From a virus, in the IMG/VR virus record IMGVR_UViG_3300009604_000062, positions 1 to 27,469 of that record: 27,469 bases of DNA. One strand, 5' to 3'. The notes beneath the pieces were generated by a model that did not search any database, had not been told where the DNA came from, and saw nothing but the letters and a program-made list of their open reading frames with translations. Positions 7,680 through 14,673 of the stretch are shown here, one piece after another. Position 1 is the stretch's first letter; each line of letters opens with the position of its first letter. Both the position numbers and the translations under genes were made by a program.

Positions 7680-8243
7680 ATGGCGAGAATAGATTATAAA
7701 AATGACGTAACACGGGCAGTAGAAGAAGCTGAAGGTTCTGATGGACGGTTAAATGTATCATCAAGATCAGACGGAAGACCTTATTATAACTCACGAGATG
7801 AAGAACAATGCTATACAGTAGCTTTTGACTTTCAAAGTGCAGCAGCAGGTGAGTTTGGAGTTTACTGGAAGAATACAAATTCTAGCGGAAAAGATTTAGT
7901 TATCTCATCCGTTGGTATTAATTCCGTAGAAGCTTCTAGGATTAAACTTTGGTTTGTATCAGGAACAGCAGCAGGTGGAACAACATTAGTTCCTACTAAC
8001 CTTAATCGTCACTCATCTAATGCGGCTACAGCTACAGCGATGGAAGGCGGTAGTGCGGCTACAGGTATCACAGGTCTAACAGGAGAAGCGTTAATTGACT
8101 TTGCATATTGTACAGCTACAGGCCATGAAGAGTTCCGTCTATCAGATAGAATTAGATTAGGTCAGAATGATGCTATTGCTATTGAGTATGACGAAGGTAC
8201 TACTGGTGATTTCAGTGGTGTTATCTTTGGCTTTTACGAATAA
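7680..8243 (+). CDS. Putative virion protein, beta-rich
   Basis: A 187-residue protein. An N-terminal polar arm with DGRLNVSSRSDGRPYYNSRD is followed by a predicted jelly-roll or beta-sandwich (CYTVAFDFQSAAAGEFGVYW, DLVISSVGINS, KLWFVSG, DAIAIEYDEGTTG, VIFGFYE). Such sequences are common among uncharacterised structural proteins of marine podoviruses. There is neither signal peptide nor membrane segment. It is followed two bases later by the next virion gene. Function unknown beyond likely incorporation in the particle. Confidence 0.6.
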   Translation: MARIDYKNDVTRAVEEAEGSDGRLNVSSRSDGRPYYNSRDEEQCYTVAFDFQSAAAGEFGVYWKNTNSSGKDLVISSVGINSVEASRIKLWFVSGTAAGGTTLVPTNLNRHSSNAATATAMEGGSAATGITGLTGEALIDFAYCTATGHEEFRLSDRIRLGQNDAIAIEYDEGTTGDFSGVIFGFYE

Positions 8244-8245
8244 AG

Positions 8246-9346
8246 ATGGCAGTCCCCGTAAAGATAGCTGGCACTATAAAAGGTGGCGAGCTTAGAGAGG
8301 CAGACCTTCACCGTAGAAATGGTGATACAGGTCTTGTCGTCTTTGCAGAGGATTTAAGGGCTAAGACGCAGAAATCAGGATTTGCAATCAACTCAGATTT
8401 TGGATTTGAGATGGCTGTAGATGGTCAGTTTGGTGGAACACCTGATGTAGTGCATGTGGGTATAAGTGATGGAGTTAATTGGACAGGTAGCAATATAGTA
8501 GGTGGTAAAGGTAACTTTGATAGTGGAGATAGAGCTAATAGTGGAACAGTTAGTGTTAAGTGGGATAATATGGCCCTTAATGATATTATTGAGTTTGATA
8601 AAGGTTCTGATATAACTGCTTCTAATCATGTTGCTGTGACAATGTTTGTTAATGTAGACAAGGATTGGTCCGCAGGAGATTCTATAGAGTTATATGCGTA
8701 TGACACAGGTTCTGCAACAACAGTAGGTAACTCTATAGCTATAGAGGATTATATAAATGAGTTCTCTTTTGATATTTGGCAGAGCGTTACAGTCCCATTT
8801 TCAGACTTAGGATTAAGTGATACTGATTTTGACGCTTTCCGCATGGCACATACCGCTAAGGGTGGTGGCAAGTCACCTAAGTTTTATATTGATGACTTCC
8901 AAGTTGAGGAGACAGGAACACCAGCAATATTTAAGGTAGAGCCTGACTTTAATGAGATATTTAATGTTGAAAGAATGACACTTACATTTATTGATGCACT
9001 AAACAATACCTTAGCATCAGGGACTACTCCTAGTATAAGTTATGATAAGATTCTAGGTGAGACTAAGCTTACAACAGGCATTCAGCTTCTCAGGATACAA
9101 TCTGAAAGCATTAAGTTTGGAGCAATAATAACTTGCATAGGAGACTTAACCAGGGGTGGTGCAACTATTAGGGATAACTACGGAGATGGAACAAATACAG
9201 TAATATCATTTGATATAGATTTCAGCGTACCTGTTCCCTTAGACCCTAGAAGTAGAGATAGCCTGTCAATTACTATTAGTGATAATTTAACAGGACTAAT
9301 AAGCTTTACTGCTTTAGCAAGAGGCTACACCACAGACTTAGATTAA
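8246..9346 (+). CDS. Putative virion protein with galactose-binding-like beta domain
   Basis: A 366-residue protein, predicted all beta. Residues about 90-225 (GTVSVKWDNM, VTMFVNVDKDWSAGDSIELY, FDIWQSVTVPFSDLG, FDAFRM, KFYIDDFQVEETG) have the rhythm of galactose-binding-like or carbohydrate-binding domains, in which the last strand reads as F-x-I-D-D. The C-terminal 140 residues (IFKVEPDFNEIFNVERMTLT and on) form a second beta domain. A role in surface glycan binding or as a receptor-contact accessory is plausible but not shown. The stop overlaps the next ATG by TAATG. Confidence 0.55.
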   Translation: MAVPVKIAGTIKGGELREADLHRRNGDTGLVVFAEDLRAKTQKSGFAINSDFGFEMAVDGQFGGTPDVVHVGISDGVNWTGSNIVGGKGNFDSGDRANSGTVSVKWDNMALNDIIEFDKGSDITASNHVAVTMFVNVDKDWSAGDSIELYAYDTGSATTVGNSIAIEDYINEFSFDIWQSVTVPFSDLGLSDTDFDAFRMAHTAKGGGKSPKFYIDDFQVEETGTPAIFKVEPDFNEIFNVERMTLTFIDALNNTLASGTTPSISYDKILGETKLTTGIQLLRIQSESIKFGAIITCIGDLTRGGATIRDNYGDGTNTVISFDIDFSVPVPLDPRSRDSLSITISDNLTGLISFTALARGYTTDLD

Positions 9347-9837
9347 TGAACTTAACTTTAGATATAGATCAAGAGCAAAAGCTTAGTAGGGATTTCTCTA
9401 ATAAGGTAATTGATAGTTTTAAGGACACATCTAACCCTGTTACTTGCGGTAATTGCTACTCTTGTTGTGCGCTTGATGTTAAGTGCTTCCCAGAAGAGGC
9501 TAAGAAGCTTGCTGAGATGGTTATTAATGAAGAGGTAGAGATTGATATTAAGAAGCTTGAGAATCGAGTCAAAGGCAGCAAGGAATCAAAAGATAAGTGG
9601 TGTTCATTTCTTAAAAAAGGCAAATGCTCAGTGTATGACAATCGCCCTATCACCTGTTCAAGAATGTTAGTAGTTAGTGACCCAGAGAATTGCAAGGACA
9701 CAAATAATAAAGCAGTAGCACAGGTAGAACCTAAGATGCTTGATAAGAGGTGGCATGTATTGGCATCCACACACGGCAAGGTGGTTCTTCATGTAGCACT
9801 ATACAATTTATTGAAGAAAGAAGGATTTGTAAACTAA
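9346..9837 (+). CDS. YkgJ/FliB-type CxxCxxCC cysteine-cluster protein
   Basis: A 163-residue protein. Residues 34-41 read CGNCYSCC, followed by C47, W85-C86, C94 and YDNRPITC (C104), then C116. The pattern CxxCxxCC ... C ... C-x-x-Y-x-x-R-P-x-x-C is that of the YkgJ / flagellin N-methylase (PF03692) metal-binding cluster, thought to bind Fe-S or zinc. In FliB it is linked to lysine N-methylation of a structural protein, so modification of a virion protein is a possible role here. That is inference. It is embedded between virion and lysis genes, with TAATG overlaps on both sides, and is a non-structural gene in a structural operon. Confidence 0.8.
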   Translation: MNLTLDIDQEQKLSRDFSNKVIDSFKDTSNPVTCGNCYSCCALDVKCFPEEAKKLAEMVINEEVEIDIKKLENRVKGSKESKDKWCSFLKKGKCSVYDNRPITCSRMLVVSDPENCKDTNNKAVAQVEPKMLDKRWHVLASTHGKVVLHVALYNLLKKEGFVN

Positions 9838-10310
9838 TGATTACATTGTTACTTAGTCTATTTGCAAGCGGAGGAGGAGTTGCATTAGGCGGTATCTTAA
9901 AAGCAGCAACAGGCGTAGTAGCATCAGGAGCACACAGGAAGGAACTAAATGTCCATAAAGAAATACTTAGAGAATCAACCGACAAGGAGGCGTTATTGGC
10001 TTTTCAAGAGGCTGTCTTTGGCAATAGTGAAGTGGGCATTTTTGCTGTCCATACTCGCAGGATTCTGGCTATTATCGGGGTGTGTACACTCGCAGTCGTC
10101 ACAATCCACTGTGTCCTCTTCTCCTACGATCCCTTCATCACATTGCCGTCCGTTGCCAGTAGCTCCGAAGGAGGAAGTTGGTCAATCCTCGGTCTTATCA
10201 CGATACCGAGAAGTAATGCACCGATACAGCTTACGCTTGGGCATCTTGCACTAATGAATTTAGGATCACTACAGATGGTATTAGGCTTTTATTTTGGAGG
10301 TAGGAAGTAA
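9837..10310 (+). CDS. Holin-like membrane protein hosting a nested lipoprotein gene
   Basis: The start is taken at ATG 9837, in a TAATG overlap with the previous stop; the in-frame ATG at 9750 would lie deep inside that gene and is rejected. The 157-residue product has an N-terminal hydrophobic, Gly-rich segment (MITLLLSLFASGGGVALGG), a short charged helix, a membrane segment near residues 75-95 (ILAIIGVCTLAVVTIHCVLF) and a last hydrophobic stretch with LMNLGSLQMVLGFYFGGRK. This topology and the C-terminal GFYFGGR are usual for small holin-like phage membrane proteins. Between about 9950 and 10250 it uses many C-ending codons (GTC, ATC, CTC, TCC), unlike its AT-rich neighbours, as expected where a second frame is also coding. 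Confidence 0.65.
   Translation: MITLLLSLFASGGGVALGGILKAATGVVASGAHRKELNVHKEILRESTDKEALLAFQEAVFGNSEVGIFAVHTRRILAIIGVCTLAVVTIHCVLFSYDPFITLPSVASSSEGGSWSILGLITIPRSNAPIQLTLGHLALMNLGSLQMVLGFYFGGRK
9949..10254 (+). CDS. Nested lipoprotein, putative o-spanin (Rz1-like), out of frame inside holin-like gene
   Basis: A 101-residue ORF in another frame, entirely inside the holin-like gene. It has an Arg-rich start, hydrophobic core FLLSILAGFW and lipobox L-S-G-C (Cys45), then a Ser/Pro-rich segment (SSPTIPSSHCRPLPVAP) as in short outer-membrane spanins. AGGAAGGA at 9936-9943 lies five bases before ATG 9949. An alternative TTG start at 10018, with AAGAGG six bases upstream, would give a compact 22-residue signal peptide. 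Rz1-type lipoproteins fuse outer and inner membranes at the end of lysis and are often nested, but normally in the Rz gene. Signal, lipobox, ribosome site and the codon shift of the host frame together support a real gene; the spanin role is inferred. Confidence 0.7.
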   Translation: MSIKKYLENQPTRRRYWLFKRLSLAIVKWAFLLSILAGFWLLSGCVHSQSSQSTVSSSPTIPSSHCRPLPVAPKEEVGQSSVLSRYREVMHRYSLRLGILH

Positions 10311-10633
10311 TGGGTATTGATGAGCAGAGTATAAAGAATCAGCTAACTGATCTGTTTAAAAAGACAGACAATCACACTGAGAGGATAGCTGCTATTGAGA
10401 TCATTATGGGTAACAACTCAAAGATGATAGAGGCTATTAATAATTCATCTAATGTGATGGAGAAGTGGGTAGCAGATGCCCATAGAGTTTTGTATGGTGA
10501 TGAGAAGATCGGTGTAGCTGGATTAGTAAAACAACACAATAAGATGTGGGTATATACTCAGAGGATATTGATTGGTGGCGCAGTAGGCGTTTATCTTCTG
10601 AAAGAGTTAAATTTATTAGATAAGTTAGCATGA
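10310..10633 (+). CDS. Small coiled-coil protein with C-terminal membrane segment, lysis-associated
   Basis: A 107-residue protein. Residues 1-70 are helical and charged (NQLTDLFKKTDNHTERIAAI), and residues about 82-100 form a single hydrophobic segment (TQRILIGGAVGVYLLKEL). Coiled coil plus C-terminal anchor recalls XhlA-like holin accessory proteins. An inner-membrane spanin partner for the nested lipoprotein is an alternative, although classical Rz proteins have an N-terminal anchor. It is coupled by TAATG to the holin-like gene and by ATGA to the nozzle gene. Role inferred from topology and place. Confidence 0.55.
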   Translation: MGIDEQSIKNQLTDLFKKTDNHTERIAAIEIIMGNNSKMIEAINNSSNVMEKWVADAHRVLYGDEKIGVAGLVKQHNKMWVYTQRILIGGAVGVYLLKELNLLDKLA

Positions 10634-13152
10634 GTAGATATAAAAACAAGCAGCAGAGTATGGATGATGTTTACGTCGAGAATGGCGATAATCACTTCAT
10701 GGGTTTTGACACTAGGTTACACCCTACCTTGTTGCCTGCTGGCGTTGTACAGGTATCAGAGAACATGCGCTTAGATAACCTTAATGCCACTGTGCGTAAA
10801 GGTATAGACCGTATTAGCAATGATGTAATTACAGAGGGTAATGCGCTTACGCTTCCATTTGCTTTAGGTAGTAGTATTCCTTTATCTACAATTGATGCTT
10901 ATGATTCTATAGGTATTGCAACATTAACTAATGCACCTAGTCCAGCCATAACTAATAATGACACATTAGAGGTTACAGGAGCATCTGATGCAGAATATAA
11001 TAGTCATTCTTCATGGTTTAGTGTTGGTGGATTAAACTACCTTTATATTTTAGATGGCACTCCTGCTAGTGACCCTGCTGTGTTAGGTTCACAAACCAGT
11101 CCAGACTTTCCATTAGCATCACCTGTAGAGGCATTAAAGCCTGGTGTTGAGTATAAGATAACCACTTATAACTCCCCTGATGACTTCACTAATATCGGTG
11201 CTAGTGCAAATCAGGTGAATGAGGTATTTACAGCTACAAGCGATGCAGAACCTACTAACTGGACAGGAGCATCGGTATTAACTAGGACAACACTTACTGC
11301 ATCTGGATTACTTGGTTTAGTTACAGATGGTGTATTTGCTACATGTTTATTTTCAGATGTAGAGACTAATAAAGAGTATGTGGCTATGGCTACATCTACA
11401 AAGTGTATTCTTGTTAATCCTGACGATACAGGAAACCCTATTAATATAGCATACGGAACAGATTTAATTTTAGAGCCATCAGATGCATCAGATATAGTCC
11501 AAGTAAATAATGGCTTACTGATAAATATGGGTAAGCTTAAAAAGGCTATTGAGTGGGATGGTAATGTTTCTTCAGTGGCAGATCATCGTGCAGCAGATGT
11601 TACTGTAGCTAGTAATGTGGTAACTGTAACACTAGGTGCGACACATGACTTTCATGTAGGTGATAATATGCTTGTAAGTGGTGCTACACCATCAGACTTT
11701 AATGGAACTTTCCCTATAACTGCTATTACGAGCACTACATTTACGTATGCATTAACTTTAGGTGACCAGACAGCGACGGGGACTATATTAGTATCTAAGG
11801 TAGCTACATTTGAAGAGGTGGCTGATACTAACGTAACAGGTTTCTTGAGTATGCCAAAAGCAGACTTCAGCACATACCATCCTTTTGCTAGGTTGATTGT
11901 TCCGTTGCGTGTTCTTGAGTTAGACATTGATACATCACTTACATCAGTAGGCACTACAGCGACAGCTACAACTACTTATAATCACGGTCTACAGGTTGGT
12001 GACAGGATTACTATGACAGGTGCAGCTAACCCTGAGTATAATGGCATTAAAGAGATATTAACTACGGGTGATAAGACATATACTTACGCTATTACAGGCA
12101 CACCTACATCACCCGATACTGGTGCTAGTATTACATGTGAGATAGATGTAAGAGATCAGTTTATCATATCTGATATATATGACCACAGAACATACGACCC
12201 TGTTAATAACCTATTTAGGATTAATCGTGGTGCTGCTGACCAATTAATAAGCTTCTTAGTATTCCAAGAGGATAACTTAGTAGCATTATATCAGAGGTCT
12301 ATACATATCATCTCTGGATTAAACACAGCAGAGTTAAATGATAGCCAAGTGCGTCAGGTAACATCTGAGGTAGGTTGTATCGCTAGAAAGACAGCTACTA
12401 TCGTTGGTAACAAAATGATCTTCTTAAGTGAGCATGGTGTTTATATGTTAGAGATCACACCTGAGTTAAACCTTAGAGGTGTAGATGTTCCGTTATCATT
12501 TGACATACAAGATGAATTTAGAGGTTTAAATTATGACTTCATTGATAAGTCTGTAGGAATATACTTTAATAACCGTTATTACATTGCAGTTCCATCATCA
12601 GGTAGTGAGCGTAATGATGTAGTTTATATTTATAACTTCCTTAATAAGAAGTGGGAGTCTAAAGATACATTTGTAGGCTCATCTAACTATATTGATAATT
12701 GGGTTATATGCCAGAAGGACGGACAAGATAGATTGTTTGCTTCATCAGTTGAGGGTGCATTGCAGTTATATGAAGAGTTAGAGCTTGATGAGATCCCTAT
12801 AATTGAGGCAGGTCCATTTGTAAACACTGAGATTGCAGGCAAGTTGACTACACGTAGATACGTAGGTGGATCAAATAACACAGTTAAGAAATTTAATAGA
12901 GGCACAGTAAACTTTGAGGTAGGAACTTCAGATGCCTTTACAGTAACAGCTACAACAGAGAACCCTGAGACATCAGTAACGGGGCTAACTGAGGTGGCTA
13001 CAGCAGATGAGGATAAACATAAGAGATTCCGCATCAATAAACGTGGCACTGGTGTCGAGTTAGAAGTCAACACAACTGTTGGCAGACCTACTATACGTAG
13101 TATCTCAGCAGAGTCTACAGAAACACAAAGAGCAAATAAATCTTTTGAATAA
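10630..13152 (+). CDS. Tail nozzle / tail stabilisation protein with inserted beta modules
   Basis: An 840-residue protein. The N-terminus (GFDTRLHPTLLPAGVVQVSE, then RLDN ... VRKGI) matches the start usual in gp10-like tail hub and nozzle proteins of podoviruses. Residues about 540-700 (NLVALYQRSIHIISGLNTAE, VGCIARKTATIVGNKMIFLS, GVYMLE, RYYIAVPSSG, YIYNFLNKKWES) form a beta-propeller-like repeat set typical of these proteins. Inserted are a module near residues 165-222 (GVEYKITTYN, DFTNIGASANQVNEVFTAT) and two FCCH-like modules near 320-392 (HDFHVGDNMLVSG, FNGTF, FTYAL, ATGT) and 436-505 (NHGLQVGDRITMTGA, YNG, YTYAI). The nozzle closes the tail and channels DNA. The start overlaps the previous stop as ATGA. 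Confidence 0.7.
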   Translation: MSRYKNKQQSMDDVYVENGDNHFMGFDTRLHPTLLPAGVVQVSENMRLDNLNATVRKGIDRISNDVITEGNALTLPFALGSSIPLSTIDAYDSIGIATLTNAPSPAITNNDTLEVTGASDAEYNSHSSWFSVGGLNYLYILDGTPASDPAVLGSQTSPDFPLASPVEALKPGVEYKITTYNSPDDFTNIGASANQVNEVFTATSDAEPTNWTGASVLTRTTLTASGLLGLVTDGVFATCLFSDVETNKEYVAMATSTKCILVNPDDTGNPINIAYGTDLILEPSDASDIVQVNNGLLINMGKLKKAIEWDGNVSSVADHRAADVTVASNVVTVTLGATHDFHVGDNMLVSGATPSDFNGTFPITAITSTTFTYALTLGDQTATGTILVSKVATFEEVADTNVTGFLSMPKADFSTYHPFARLIVPLRVLELDIDTSLTSVGTTATATTTYNHGLQVGDRITMTGAANPEYNGIKEILTTGDKTYTYAITGTPTSPDTGASITCEIDVRDQFIISDIYDHRTYDPVNNLFRINRGAADQLISFLVFQEDNLVALYQRSIHIISGLNTAELNDSQVRQVTSEVGCIARKTATIVGNKMIFLSEHGVYMLEITPELNLRGVDVPLSFDIQDEFRGLNYDFIDKSVGIYFNNRYYIAVPSSGSERNDVVYIYNFLNKKWESKDTFVGSSNYIDNWVICQKDGQDRLFASSVEGALQLYEELELDEIPIIEAGPFVNTEIAGKLTTRRYVGGSNNTVKKFNRGTVNFEVGTSDAFTVTATTENPETSVTGLTEVATADEDKHKRFRINKRGTGVELEVNTTVGRPTIRSISAESTETQRANKSFE

Positions 13153-13160
13153 ATAATATT

Positions 13161-13715
13161 ATGGCAACAAATGTAACACTACAAGCAGGCAAAACGTGGG
13201 TAACAGGTGAGTCTGTAACCGCAGCAAAATTAAATACCTCACAGACAGGGGCGCAAACATTGGTCAATGACATTGATACGGGATCTAGCGTATCTAGTGG
13301 TGGTTCAGATATATTTAAACAGAAGGCAACTAATGACCTTGAGTTTAAGGGGATTGTAGGGGGAACTAATATAACCCTATCTGAGAGTGCTACTGATATT
13401 ACTATTAATAATGATTTGACAGCAGCATCAGGTAGTAATTATATAGATGTTGGTAGTAAACGCCAAGCGTGGTTTACTGGAACGTCTGCTACAACAGAGA
13501 CATCACAGGTAATTAGCTTTGGAGGTATTTTTTCTAGTGTAGACACTGTTTTGGTTTCTACTGATTATCCTAATTGTAATAGCAGTTCTAATAGCTGGTT
13601 TCAGCTTTGTAGTTTTACATCTGCATCAGCAACAGTCTTTTCTCAGTCTGACGGATCACTTGGAGCAGGCACACCGATCACTCCAAGAATATTAGTCATT
13701 GGAGTTCCAGTGTAA
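13161..13715 (+). CDS. Fibre-like virion protein
   Basis: A 184-residue protein. The N-terminal TLQAGKTWVTGESVTAAKLN is a frequent opening of phage fibre proteins (the W-x-x-G-E-x-V-T-A-x-x-L-N motif), followed by Asn/Thr/Ser-rich beta sequence and a C-terminal domain with VISFGGIFSSVDTVLVSTDY and ITPRILVIGVPV. It lies between the nozzle and the internal virion proteins, so it may attach to the nozzle. The start has the shared AATAATATTATGGC context without a Shine-Dalgarno sequence. The receptor is unknown. Confidence 0.6.
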   Translation: MATNVTLQAGKTWVTGESVTAAKLNTSQTGAQTLVNDIDTGSSVSSGGSDIFKQKATNDLEFKGIVGGTNITLSESATDITINNDLTAASGSNYIDVGSKRQAWFTGTSATTETSQVISFGGIFSSVDTVLVSTDYPNCNSSSNSWFQLCSFTSASATVFSQSDGSLGAGTPITPRILVIGVPV

Positions 13716-13755
13716 CCTTGTAATTAATTTTAAACAATATAACATATAAAATATC

Positions 13756-14658
13756 ATGGGATTATTAGACTTTTTTAGTGGTGGCGCAGAAGAGCCAGAA
13801 ATGATGAGTGGCGCAGAGATGGCAAGGGAAACCGTTGGAGCGCAAGAAGTATTCTTGCCTGAGCGTGAGCGTTTACGTGAGCAGTATGGTAGCCAAATAA
13901 TGCAAGGCGCATTAGGTCGTGCTGGAACAGCAAGGAGTGGCTTAAGCGGTATAGCAGCAGGCCAAGCACAAGATATATCCAGAGATCGGGGTATATTAAA
14001 CCGAGGTGATATGGACATGCTTAGGCAGCAGTCACAAGGGTTTACTGGTGCTGAAAGGTTACAGGCTTTATTACAGCAACAAGCAGAGGATGAGCTAGCT
14101 TTAGGCGGTCAATTGTCTAATGAGGAGATGAGGAATGTAGATCAACTCACACAGCAAGCCACACAAAGGCAGGGAAGGGGTGCAGGAGCGTTTAACGTAG
14201 GCCAGCTAGCCCTCGGTAGGCAAGGAGCAGTAGATGCCCGTAAAGCTCAACGTAGGCAGTTTGCTGGACAGACAATTGGTAGTGGGCTAGCGGTATCTAA
14301 TCCGTTACAAAGGATAATGCAACAGAACACAGCAGCAGCAGGGAGTTTACCGCAGAGGTTAGGGCAGACTTTACAGTTTGCAGACCAAAATACAGTAAAC
14401 TTTGACCCTATTAACCAGAATGTAGCTAATGCGGCACAAGCACAGTTTGCGGCTGACCAAGCACAATACCAAGCTGATAGAAGCTTCCTACCTGATTTAA
14501 TAGGTGGTGGGCTAAGTATGGCAGGATCTATCTTTGGTGGACCAGCAGGAGGTATGCTTGCTAGTAAGATATTTGGCGGTGGAGGCGGAGGTGCATTCCC
14601 TCAAGGTCCTGTTACACAGACAGCACCAGGCGTTACAAGATTCGGTAGATTAGATTAA
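13756..14658 (+). CDS. Putative internal virion (ejection) protein 1
   Basis: A 300-residue protein, rich in Ala, Gly and Gln. Residues about 15-230 are helical with many Q-rich stretches (LRQQSQGFTGAERLQALLQQ), and the C-terminus is Gly-rich and mildly hydrophobic (LIGGGLSMAGSIFGGPAGGM) before a polar tail. This composition is usual for podovirus internal proteins that leave the capsid with the DNA and assemble a channel across the cell envelope. It is first of three consecutive genes of this kind. The 5' context AAAATATCATGGG equals that at 3157. No enzyme motif is seen. Confidence 0.6.
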   Translation: MGLLDFFSGGAEEPEMMSGAEMARETVGAQEVFLPERERLREQYGSQIMQGALGRAGTARSGLSGIAAGQAQDISRDRGILNRGDMDMLRQQSQGFTGAERLQALLQQQAEDELALGGQLSNEEMRNVDQLTQQATQRQGRGAGAFNVGQLALGRQGAVDARKAQRRQFAGQTIGSGLAVSNPLQRIMQQNTAAAGSLPQRLGQTLQFADQNTVNFDPINQNVANAAQAQFAADQAQYQADRSFLPDLIGGGLSMAGSIFGGPAGGMLASKIFGGGGGGAFPQGPVTQTAPGVTRFGRLD

Positions 14659-14673
14659 TAGAAAGGTTTTATT

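Noticed and set aside
9750-9836. Upstream ATG at 9750 for the holin-like gene
   Set aside because: It lies inside the cysteine-cluster gene and adds 29 residues of shadow sequence; the TAATG start at 9837 gives a clean hydrophobic N-terminus.
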